Shown: in pieces, positions 37,004-44,680 of the stretch
Numbering within the stretch: the first letter of the stretch is position 1
How the letters are laid out: the number at the start of each line of letters is the position of its first letter
NCBI GenBank assembly: GCA_014376805.1
Contig: JACMQU010000017.1
Coordinates: 47,167-111,166, forward strand
Length of the DNA stretch: 64,000 bases
Direction of reading: 5' to 3'
DNA from: Bacteroidia bacterium
GTDB lineage: Bacteria > Bacteroidota > Bacteroidia > UKL13-3
Notes under the pieces: generated by a model
What the model saw: the letters and a program-made list of their open reading frames with translations, nothing else
What the model was told of the DNA's origin: nothing
Database searches by the model: none
Position numbers and translations under genes: made by a program

Positions 37004-38202
37004 TAACTGGCGGTTGATTTTTTCCAGCGTTCCAGTTGTTGCAAAGCATCTTCCCGTTTCATTTTACCATCCTGCGACCATTGATCGTAATCGGGAAGTT
37101 TTTCGCCAATCTGATTTTCAAACAAACTCATTTTCCAGGGAGAAACTGTATGAGATTTGGTAATTTCATAAAATTCTTCTTTTGTTAAACCAACAAACTC
37201 AAGAAATATTTCCAGACTTGGTGGTTCTTTACCTTCGTATTTATCAATCATTACTTCTCCATCTGCACGGGTTAACCTATCGTGTCTGATATCTATTGAC
37301 GCAAGATGCGTAGGACGCGTATATCCTCTTTTAATGTACTTGATATAATCTCTTACCCCTTGCATATAACATTCAATTTTTTCGTAATTGTATTGTGGCG
37401 GAACATTTTCAACCAGGTCTCCTTCCCATCCTAATTCCCTTCCAATAACTTCCGACTGCATTTTTACATCCCAGGCAATATATGATCCCAGGCAAACAGA
37501 ACGGTAGTTTAATTTTTTAAGATCTTTAAGGGCAGGGTAAGTAAATGGTTTTAAATCTCTATCATCAATTTTACCACCTAAGCGAACAGCCATATCCAAG
37601 GCAGTAATACCAAGATTAACGTACCTGTTAAATCTTTTTTCATCCACTTCTTCAGGTTGGTCATAACTGTAATAAGAAGTATATTCTGCAGAGGGTTCAC
37701 CCCAAAAAATCAAAGGCACTTTTTCTTTGATCGCCACATGCATAGGGTATGAAAAGATACCCGTATGACAATGCCAGCAAAAGTCACCTTTTTCAAGGAA
37801 GCTCTGCAACATGAGTTTCTGAACTACTTTCCAGTTAGGAGTAAATGTATGGAAATCTGCTCCCAGGTTACGTAAAACCTTTATAGTGTTTTCATTTAAA
37901 TTAGGGCGTAAAAAGCCATGGTCGAACCTAACTACCAATGGTTTTATTTTAAACTCTTTCATAAGGTAATACAAAGTCCAGGTACTGTCTTTACCTCCGC
38001 TAAACGGAACTATACAATCATAATCGTATTTGCCTCTATGGCTTTCTATCAGTTCAGCTAATTCTTCTTTACGTTTTGCCCAGTCTATTTTTTCGTTTTT
38101 AAATTCGTTCTGGCGGCAAATATTACATACACCTTCTTCATCAAAGATGATACTTTCATGGGTTTCGGGTAACAGGCATTTTTTACATCTCTTTAATTCC
38201 AT
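37003..38202 (-). CDS. pseA: N-acetyl sugar amidotransferase (WbpG/PseA family)
   Basis: This 399-residue protein has an N-terminal zinc-type cluster, RCKKCLLPETHE ... VCNICRQ, and a PP-loop ATP pyrophosphatase motif in CIVPFSGGKDSTWTL. FCWHCHTG adds a second Cys/His group. The family converts an N-acetyl group to an acetamidino group, using ATP and ammonia from the HisH/HisF pair. In this operon the likely substrate is pseudaminic acid or its CMP form (giving Pse5Ac7Am), but the WbpG variant acts on diacetamido-uronic acids, and both sugars are made here. Confidence 0.87.
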   Translation of the reverse strand: MELKRCKKCLLPETHESIIFDEEGVCNICRQNEFKNEKIDWAKRKEELAELIESHRGKYDYDCIVPFSGGKDSTWTLYYLMKEFKIKPLVVRFDHGFLRPNLNENTIKVLRNLGADFHTFTPNWKVVQKLMLQSFLEKGDFCWHCHTGIFSYPMHVAIKEKVPLIFWGEPSAEYTSYYSYDQPEEVDEKRFNRYVNLGITALDMAVRLGGKIDDRDLKPFTYPALKDLKKLNYRSVCLGSYIAWDVKMQSEVIGRELGWEGDLVENVPPQYNYEKIECYMQGVRDYIKYIKRGYTRPTHLASIDIRHDRLTRADGEVMIDKYEGKEPPSLEIFLEFVGLTKEEFYEITKSHTVSPWKMSLFENQIGEKLPDYDQWSQDGKMKREDALQQLERWKKSTAS

Positions 38203-38219
38203 ACTGTTTTATTTTTATT

Positions 38220-39416
38220 TTAAGCGTAAAATTCTTTTATTTTATTGATAACAAATTCCTGCTCATGTGCGGTTAAGGTTGGATACATAGGTAAGCTGAT
38301 ACAACCTTTATAATAGCTCTCTGCATTTGGCATATCCCCTTCTTTCCATCCAAATTGTCTGTAGTAAGGCATTAGGTGAGTAGGAATGTAATGAATTTGT
38401 GCGTAGATAAGTTGCGTTCTTAAATAGTTATACAATTCATATCTTTTTTCAACTTCAATAATATATAAGTGGTATGCATGTCCTTCAACTGATCCTGATT
38501 GTGATTTAATAAAAGGGAGATTTTGAAAAGCGTCAAAATATGTTTTAGCAATTTCTCTTCTTCTTACAATTCCTTCATCGGCCCGCTTAAGCTGGCTTAA
38601 GCCTAATGCCGCCTGAAAATCTGTAAGTCTGTAATTATAGCCTAATGTTTGCATTTCCATATACCAGCCCGGGTATGTGGTGTCGGCTTCTGTTACTTCA
38701 CGGCCTATTGCAAACTCCAGCGAATTGGTATACTGATCATTTGATTTTGTAATGCCATGGGTGCGCAACATTAAAATTTTTTTATATAAAATTTCATCAT
38801 TGGTTGTAATCATTCCACCTTCACCACAGGCAATATGTTTCACCGGGTGGAAAGAGAATATAGCCAAGTTGGCGAACTTACTATTACCGCAGTTTTGAAC
38901 CGTTTTATTATTGTCAGTAAATGAACCACCGGGGGCATGACAGGCATCTTCAATTATCCAACAGCCATATTCATCAGCAAGTTTTCTGAAGGCTTCCAGG
39001 TTAACAGCACGCCCAGCAAAATCAACCGGAATTATACCTTGATAAGTACCTTTAGGTGAAGCCTCCAATAATTTTTTAACAGCATTAATATCTAACAGGT
39101 AAGTATCGGGATCAATATCAGCAAAAACAACCTCACCACCGCAATACCTCACACAATTAGCAGAGGCTGCAAAAGTTATAGGAGTTGTTATAACTTTTTC
39201 TCCTTCTTTTACCTCTAATGCCATAGCACATAAATGCAATGCAGCAGTTCCGTTTGCAACAGCTACTGCATATTTACTGCCAATATACTTGGCAAAGGCA
39301 TCTTCAAATTCTTTTATTTTTGGTCCTTGTGTTAAATACTCTGATTGTAAAGTTTCAATAACCGCATCTAAGTCTTCACGGGTAATGTTTTGTTTGCCGT
39401 ATGGAATAGTTTTCAT
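38220..39416 (-). CDS. pseC: UDP-4-amino-4,6-dideoxy-N-acetyl-beta-L-altrosamine transaminase
   Basis: This 398-residue DegT-family enzyme has VANGTAALHLCAMAL, IIEDACHAPGGS (PLP-contacting Asp) and IFSFHPVKHIACGEGG with the Schiff-base lysine. The HPVKHI block is typical of PseC. It aminates the 4-keto product of PseB. It is two bases from pseB, and the opening MKTIPYGKQNITREDLDAVIETL is the expected start. The start of the N-acetyl sugar amidotransferase lies 17 bases downstream. Confidence 0.92.
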   Translation of the reverse strand: MKTIPYGKQNITREDLDAVIETLQSEYLTQGPKIKEFEDAFAKYIGSKYAVAVANGTAALHLCAMALEVKEGEKVITTPITFAASANCVRYCGGEVVFADIDPDTYLLDINAVKKLLEASPKGTYQGIIPVDFAGRAVNLEAFRKLADEYGCWIIEDACHAPGGSFTDNNKTVQNCGNSKFANLAIFSFHPVKHIACGEGGMITTNDEILYKKILMLRTHGITKSNDQYTNSLEFAIGREVTEADTTYPGWYMEMQTLGYNYRLTDFQAALGLSQLKRADEGIVRRREIAKTYFDAFQNLPFIKSQSGSVEGHAYHLYIIEVEKRYELYNYLRTQLIYAQIHYIPTHLMPYYRQFGWKEGDMPNAESYYKGCISLPMYPTLTAHEQEFVINKIKEFYA

Positions 39417-39418
39417 TA

Positions 39419-40441
39419 TTATACTATAAAAGTTGAATCTACATGTTCTAAAATAAGTTCTCTTAGTCTTTCAACAGAATCCCACTCTGTATTATCGCCG
39501 GAGTTGTATTGAAATCCATAAGGCACTTTTGATGCTTTAAAATTCTTCACAAAATCATCCAGTTCCCAGTTTAAGGTAGCCGGTAAGATGGCATAATATG
39601 TACCTAAGTCCCAGGTATAAAATGAATCGGAAGAGGTAATCATTTCTTCATGAATTTTTTCACCCGGTCTGATACCGGTGATAGGTTTATCACATTCGGG
39701 GCCAATAGCTTCTGCCACATCTGTAATTTTATAAGAAGGTATTTTAGGCACAAAAATTTCGCCGCCCCATGCATGTTCAAGTGCATGCATTACCATATCA
39801 ACACCACCTTGTAAGGAGATGTTAAATCTTGTCATTGTTGGATCAGTAATAGGTAATACACCCTCTTTTTTCTTATTTATAAAGAAGGGTATTACAGAGC
39901 CGTTTGAACCCATCACATTACCATACCTTACTACCGAAAATTTGATTGGGTTCCAACCACGAATATTATTAGCAGCTACAAATAATTTATCTGAAGCTAA
40001 TTTTGTTGCGCCATATAAATTAACCGGAGCAGCAGCTTTATCTGTTGATAAGGCAACCACTCTTTCAACACCTGTTTCTAAACTCGCATTAATTACATTT
40101 TCGGCTCCCATTATGTTTGTTTTAACGCACTCCATAGGGTTATATTCTGCAATAGGAACATGTTTCATTGCTGCTGCATGAATAATATAATCAACCCCTT
40201 TAAAAGCGCGTTTTAAACGTTCAAAATCTCTTACATCCCCAATTAAAAAACGTAATTGCGGATATGTATGATTGGGGTATTCCTGCGCCATTACAAATTG
40301 TTTTTGTTCGTCTCTGGAATAAATAACCACTTTTCTCACATCCGGATATTTTGCCAGGATATGTTTAGTTAAAGCTTTACCTAAAGATCCGGTACCACCC
40401 GTAATCAAAACTACTTTATCTTTCAATGTAAAATCGGTCAT
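39419..40441 (-). CDS. pseB: UDP-N-acetylglucosamine 4,6-dehydratase (inverting)
   Basis: This 340-residue short-chain dehydrogenase has the nucleotide loop ITGGTGSLGKAL and the catalytic ALSTDKAAAPVNLYGATK segment, whose DKA and Y-x3-K are the PseB/FlaA1 pattern. It removes water from UDP-GlcNAc and inverts C5, giving the first intermediate of pseudaminic acid. The short form without membrane segments separates it from PglF-type retaining dehydratases. It lies 21 bases after gmd and two before pseC. Confidence 0.93.
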   Translation of the reverse strand: MTDFTLKDKVVLITGGTGSLGKALTKHILAKYPDVRKVVIYSRDEQKQFVMAQEYPNHTYPQLRFLIGDVRDFERLKRAFKGVDYIIHAAAMKHVPIAEYNPMECVKTNIMGAENVINASLETGVERVVALSTDKAAAPVNLYGATKLASDKLFVAANNIRGWNPIKFSVVRYGNVMGSNGSVIPFFINKKKEGVLPITDPTMTRFNISLQGGVDMVMHALEHAWGGEIFVPKIPSYKITDVAEAIGPECDKPITGIRPGEKIHEEMITSSDSFYTWDLGTYYAILPATLNWELDDFVKNFKASKVPYGFQYNSGDNTEWDSVERLRELILEHVDSTFIV

Positions 40442-40462
40442 GATATATTTTATTATTTTTTA

Positions 40463-41599
40463 TTATTCGAAATAGTTCAATATTTTAAATCCAGCGTCTT
40501 GCAGGTATTTATCTTTCTGCATTAAATGTAAATCACTTTTCATCATTTCTTTTACCAATGCAGCTAAATCATATTTTGGTTTCCAGCCTAATTTAGTCAT
40601 TGATTTAGTTGGATCACCAATTAACAATTCTACTTCGGTAGGTCTGTAATATCTTGGATCAACCGACACTATTTCGCTCCCTACTTTTAACGGGCAATTA
40701 GAAATGTTGTTTAGTGTTAAAATATCAGCATCAATACTTTCTACAAAACCTACTTCATTTTCATTTTCGCCTTTAAATGCAATATGAATACCTACTTCAG
40801 CAAATGCCATCTGAACAAATTTACGAATAGATGTAGTAACACCCGTTGCGATAACATAATCTTCAGGCTTTTCCTGCTGCAGTATTAACCACATAGCTTC
40901 CACATAATCTTTAGCATGTCCCCAGTCGCGTTGCGCATTCATGTTACCAAGATATAATTTATCCTGCAAACCCAATACTATTTTACTTGCGGCACGTGTT
41001 ATTTTACGCGTTACAAATGTTTCACCCCGCAGCGGACTTTCATGATTAAACAGGATTCCATTGCAGGCAAACATTTTGTAAGCTTCCCGATAATTTACGG
41101 TAATCCAGTAGGCATATAGTTTAGCAACGGCATAGGGTGAGCGCGGGTAAAATGGCGTTGTTTCACTTTGCGGTACTGCCTGAACCAAACCATATAATTC
41201 TGATGTTGAAGCCTGGTACACTTTTGTTTTTTCTGTTAAGCCGCATATACGCAAAGCTTCCAGGATGCGAAGTGTTCCTATACCATCCGCATTGGCGGTA
41301 TATTCGGGTTCTTCAAAACTAACAGCCACGTGGCTCATGGCTGCCAGGTTATAAATTTCATCAGGTTGGGTTTCTTGTATAATTCTTATTAAATTACTGC
41401 TGTCTGTTAAGTCTCCGTAATGCAGTTTTAAGTTTACATTTTTTTCATGAGGATCCTGATATAAATGATCAATTCTATCTGTGTTTAATAAAGAACTTCT
41501 GCGTTTAATTCCATGAACAAGGTAGTTTTTCTTTAATAGAAACTCTGCTAAATAAGCTCCATCTTGTCCGGTAATACCTGTAATTAATGCTACTTTCAT
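40463..41599 (-). CDS. gmd: GDP-mannose 4,6-dehydratase
   Basis: This 378-residue extended short-chain dehydrogenase has [19 protein letters not shown] (nucleotide loop), [15 protein letters not shown] with the catalytic Thr/Glu region, and [13 protein letters not shown] containing the Y-x3-K pair. It converts GDP-D-mannose to GDP-4-keto-6-deoxymannose, the substrate of the following Fcl-like enzyme. Length and motifs are as usual. The gap to fcl is 32 bases. Confidence 0.94.
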   Translation of the reverse strand: MKVALITGITGQDGAYLAEFLLKKNYLVHGIKRRSSLLNTDRIDHLYQDPHEKNVNLKLHYGDLTDSSNLIRIIQETQPDEIYNLAAMSHVAVSFEEPEYTANADGIGTLRILEALRICGLTEKTKVYQASTSELYGLVQAVPQSETTPFYPRSPYAVAKLYAYWITVNYREAYKMFACNGILFNHESPLRGETFVTRKITRAASKIVLGLQDKLYLGNMNAQRDWGHAKDYVEAMWLILQQEKPEDYVIATGVTTSIRKFVQMAFAEVGIHIAFKGENENEVGFVESIDADILTLNNISNCPLKVGSEIVSVDPRYYRPTEVELLIGDPTKSMTKLGWKPKYDLAALVKEMMKSDLHLMQKDKYLQDAGFKILNYFE

Positions 41600-41631
41600 T
41601 TTTAATTTATTTTGATCCTATTATATAAAAA

Positions 41632-42585
41632 TCAGATTTTAACTTCCTTTATTTGATCTACGTGATTTAAGAACCATTGATAGGTTTGCTCTATACCTTG
41701 TTGCAAATTAACTTCGTGTTCCCACCCTAAATTTTTCATTGCCGAATTATCCATTAACTTTCTTGGAGTACCATCAGGTTTAGTGGCATCCCAGGTTATG
41801 CTGCCTTTATGTCCTGTAACTTTTTGCATTATTTCAGCAAGTTCTCTGATGGTTAAATCAACACCGGTACCCACATTATAAAGATAATTGGGTAATTTAT
41901 TTTGGAGGGCAAATAAAACAGCTTTGGCAAGATCATCAACATGTAAGAATTCTCTCATAGGTGTTCCGCTTCCCCAAAGTGTAACATCCGCATTATTATT
42001 TATTTTCGCATCATGAAATTTTCGCATCATAGCCGGTAATACGTGCGAGGTTTGTAAATCAAAATTATCAAATGGCCCGTATAAATTAGTAGGCATAAGG
42101 CTTACAAAATCTTTGTTATATTGTTTTCTTATGGCCTCGCATGCTTTTACGCCGGTAATTTTAGCAATTGCATACCATTCATTTGTAGGCTCTAAACTTG
42201 CAGTTAGTAAATATTCTTCTTTCAGGGGCTGTGGAGCTAATTTAGGATATATACAGGAGCTTCCAAGGAATATAAATTTCTCTGCATTATTTTCATGTGC
42301 TGCGTTAATCAGGTTATTTTGGATAAGAAGGTTATCCATTAAAAAAAGATAGGGATAATTGTTATTGGCTAAAATGCCCCCAACTCTTGCTGCTGCATCA
42401 ATTATTATCTGAGGTTTTTCATCCTTAAAAAAATCGTTTACCTGTTGCTGATTTCTCAGGTCAAGTTCTTTGCTTGATTTACCTATAACATGTAAATATC
42501 TATTTGCTTTAAGACTGCGGCAAATGGCTGAACCAACCATTCCATTATGGCCGGCTACATATATTTTGATGTTTTTATTTATCAT
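41632..42585 (-). CDS. fcl: GDP-L-fucose synthase
   Basis: This 317-residue protein has the nucleotide loop VAGHNGMVGSAICR, the catalytic FLGSSCIYPKLAPQPLKEE (Ser/Cys region) and EWYAIAKITG with the Tyr and Lys. It epimerises and reduces the Gmd product to GDP-L-fucose. With gmd it forms a complete GDP-fucose branch. A 164-base AT-rich gap separates it from the epimerase gene upstream, and I saw no promoter motif there. Confidence 0.93.
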   Translation of the reverse strand: MINKNIKIYVAGHNGMVGSAICRSLKANRYLHVIGKSSKELDLRNQQQVNDFFKDEKPQIIIDAAARVGGILANNNYPYLFLMDNLLIQNNLINAAHENNAEKFIFLGSSCIYPKLAPQPLKEEYLLTASLEPTNEWYAIAKITGVKACEAIRKQYNKDFVSLMPTNLYGPFDNFDLQTSHVLPAMMRKFHDAKINNNADVTLWGSGTPMREFLHVDDLAKAVLFALQNKLPNYLYNVGTGVDLTIRELAEIMQKVTGHKGSITWDATKPDGTPRKLMDNSAMKNLGWEHEVNLQQGIEQTYQWFLNHVDQIKEVKI

Positions 42586-42749
42586 TTAAAACTTTTATTT
42601 TTATGTAATTTATTTAATATTATTTGGATTAATATTATTAAATATTAAGGCTGATATTTAATAATAAAATAAATGTGATAATTAAAGTATTGAAAGATAT
42701 TAAATTTTAAAAATGTTTTAGCTAAGTGTTCTAAATTTTGAAAATATAT

Positions 42750-43748
42750 CTATTTATTTTTATACCAGTCAAAAACAATTTCTAAGCCTTTGTTAAATCG
42801 AATTTTAGGTTCAAAACCCAAAATCGAATTAATTTTGTCTATACTTGCTTTTGAATGCTTTACATCACCTTTTCTCTCAGGACCATAAATTGCCTGGAGT
42901 TTATTTCCACTTAACATATTTAGTATCTCAATCATTTCATTCAGGGTAACCTGATCACCGCATGCCATATTCATTACCTGATGTTTTTCTAATTTGTTAT
43001 ACAACAATGCTTTTATATTTGCCTGTACTGCGTTTTCAACAAAAGTAAAATCTCTGCTTGTTAAGCCATCGCCATTTATGGTTGGTTGTTTATTTTCTAT
43101 AAATGCTTTGCAAAAAATTGGAATAACAGCTGCATACGGATTATTTGGATTTTGTTTAGGTCCAAAAACATTGAAATACCTTAGACCTATTGTATTTAAA
43201 CCATATATTTTACTGAACACATCAGCATACAATTCATTCACTAATTTTGTAACTGCATAAGGCGAAAGCGGGCTACCTTCATTGCCTTCTCTTTTTGGGA
43301 GGTCAGGACTATCACCATAAGTTGAAGAAGATGCAGCATAAACCATTCTTTTAATATTGGGTGCATCTTTTACAGCAGTAAGGATGTTTAAAAATCCACC
43401 AACATTTACATCGTTTGAGATAATAGGATCAGCAATAGAACGCGGCACAGAACCAAGCGCCGCCTGATGGGTGAGATAGTCCATCCCTTCCAGGGCTTTT
43501 TTACAAGTGTTTAAATCTCTGATATCACCTAAAACAAATTCAAAATTAGGCAAGCCCATAAAATCCTTGATATTTTCAAAATATCCATTTGATAAATTAT
43601 CCAAAACCCGCACATGACCAGCATTATATTTAATCAAATATTCCACAATATTACTCCCAATGAAACCGGCTCCACCCGTTATTAAAAATTTAGAGCCAGA
43701 TAAATCCTGATCGTGGTAAGGAGTATTATATAATTTATTATTAAACAT
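42750..43748 (-). CDS. tviC: WbpP/TviC-like UDP-GlcNAc(A) C4 epimerase
   Basis: This 332-residue epimerase has FLITGGAGFIGSNIVEYL (nucleotide loop), HQAALGSVPRSIADP, YAASSSTYGDSPDLPK with the catalytic Ser, and SPYAVTKLVNELYADVFSKIYGLNTIGLRYFNVFGP (quoted in parts) with Y-x3-K. The HQAALGSVPRS and SSSTYGD blocks are typical of WbpP/TviC, which interconvert UDP-GlcNAc(A) and UDP-GalNAc(A). Working with the TviB-like dehydrogenase, it would make UDP-GalNAcA. It follows the HTH/NTase gene in the same unit. Confidence 0.87.
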   Translation of the reverse strand: MFNNKLYNTPYHDQDLSGSKFLITGGAGFIGSNIVEYLIKYNAGHVRVLDNLSNGYFENIKDFMGLPNFEFVLGDIRDLNTCKKALEGMDYLTHQAALGSVPRSIADPIISNDVNVGGFLNILTAVKDAPNIKRMVYAASSSTYGDSPDLPKREGNEGSPLSPYAVTKLVNELYADVFSKIYGLNTIGLRYFNVFGPKQNPNNPYAAVIPIFCKAFIENKQPTINGDGLTSRDFTFVENAVQANIKALLYNKLEKHQVMNMACGDQVTLNEMIEILNMLSGNKLQAIYGPERKGDVKHSKASIDKINSILGFEPKIRFNKGLEIVFDWYKNK

Positions 43749-43816
43749 GTGTACTATTTTTTAAATTATTGAAGAGATAAATGAACAATTATTAGGTGTT
43801 GTGATAAAGTGAATTT

Positions 43817-44404
43817 TTATTTTTTCCAAAGGAGCAAATCGCTTGAGGATAATATTTTTTCTTTTTTTGTTTCAAATTCATTGGGATCAAAAACAAGATA
43901 TCTGATTTTTTTCTTAACGAATTTTTCTGTTTTAAAAATTAAATTATTTAAATACTCCCGGTTGATATTACCAACTAGAATCAGGTCCATTATCTCACTT
44001 TCGTTACCTTTTGCTAATGCACCTGTTAGATATACAAACTGTAAATCGCCAATCTGAGATATTACTCTTTTTAATAACTGATCTATACCTGTTATTTTCA
44101 TTAATATACTGTTGATATCAGAAAATAAAGGATGATCTGTATTTGATTGAAAAATCTTTTTATTACCTCGTGAAAAACTCTTTAGAAGTCCTGCATCTTC
44201 CATTTTATTGAGCTCTACTCTAATTGCATTCGTATTATCTCCCAACTCGGTTTCCAGGTTACGCAGGTAATCCTGATTGTTGGAATTCAAAAAGAACTTG
44301 AGCAAGAGTTTTATTCTTGTTTTTGATGTAATTAGCGCATCTAACAAATTATCCGGGATTATTTTTGCAGTTAATTTAGCACAGCTTCGCATGGTGAGTC
44401 CCAT
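43817..44404 (-). CDS. winged-helix regulator with degenerate nucleotidyltransferase domain
   Basis: This 195-residue protein has an N-terminal ArsR-like winged helix (about residues 20-90, with DNTNAIRVELNKMEDAGLLKS as recognition region) and a C-terminal nucleotidyltransferase fold. The NTase motif LTGALAKGNESEIMDLILVG departs from GSxAxG...DxD, since the first catalytic Asp position is not Asp. It is therefore probably a sensor or regulator rather than an active enzyme. It is the first gene after a good promoter and heads the wbpP-fcl-gmd-pse genes, which suggests control of that operon. Proteins of this form recur in Bacteroidota polysaccharide loci. The start could be the second ATG, four codons later. 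Confidence 0.72.
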   Translation of the reverse strand: MGLTMRSCAKLTAKIIPDNLLDALITSKTRIKLLLKFFLNSNNQDYLRNLETELGDNTNAIRVELNKMEDAGLLKSFSRGNKKIFQSNTDHPLFSDINSILMKITGIDQLLKRVISQIGDLQFVYLTGALAKGNESEIMDLILVGNINREYLNNLIFKTEKFVKKKIRYLVFDPNEFETKKEKILSSSDLLLWKK

Positions 44405-44469
44405 AAAATAGGGTCAAAAGCATATAAAGCAGAATTTTAAAGTAATCAATATTGAGTACTTTTATTACG

Positions 44470-44501
44470 CAAAAATAAGATCGTTAAGGATAAAAAGCAA
44501 A
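44470..44501 (-). promoter_or_regulatory. predicted Bacteroidota-type promoter of the second capsule unit
   Basis: On the minus strand, TTTG at 44501-44498 is followed by 20 bases and then TATTTTTG at 44477-44470. This matches the Bacteroidota sigma pattern TTTG / TAnnTTTG at normal spacing. Transcription would begin near 44463, about 60 bases before the HTH/NTase start. It would drive the epimerase, fucose and pseudaminic genes. Confidence 0.55.
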
Positions 44502-44604
44502 CATCAAAATATATTTTCCTCCCTAATTTATTTTATTTTATTGATAATAAGACTGTTATTTATGAGTTAAGAATGAGTTTATAAAATTTTTTTACATAAA
44601 TGGA

Positions 44605-44648
44605 GCCTTCACCGAGGATATATTTATCTATATCTGACAGTTGAAGGC
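44605..44648 (-). other. nested hairpin downstream of wzc
   Basis: GCCTTCA at 44605-44611 pairs with TGAAGGC at 44642-44648, and GATATA at 44617-44622 pairs with TATATC at 44629-44634 inside it. It lies about 30 bases after the wzc stop on the minus strand. No T-tract follows, so it is not a standard intrinsic terminator. It may stop, pause or protect the wza-wzc transcript before the next promoter. Confidence 0.35.
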
Positions 44649-44680
44649 CCCGTAATTTTCTAATTTTTTAATCTGAGGTA

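Noticed and set aside
44572-44680. Minus-strand frame after wzc reading GLQLSDIDKYILGEGSIYVKK
   Set aside because: No start codon, and it coincides with the nested hairpin; not supported as a gene.
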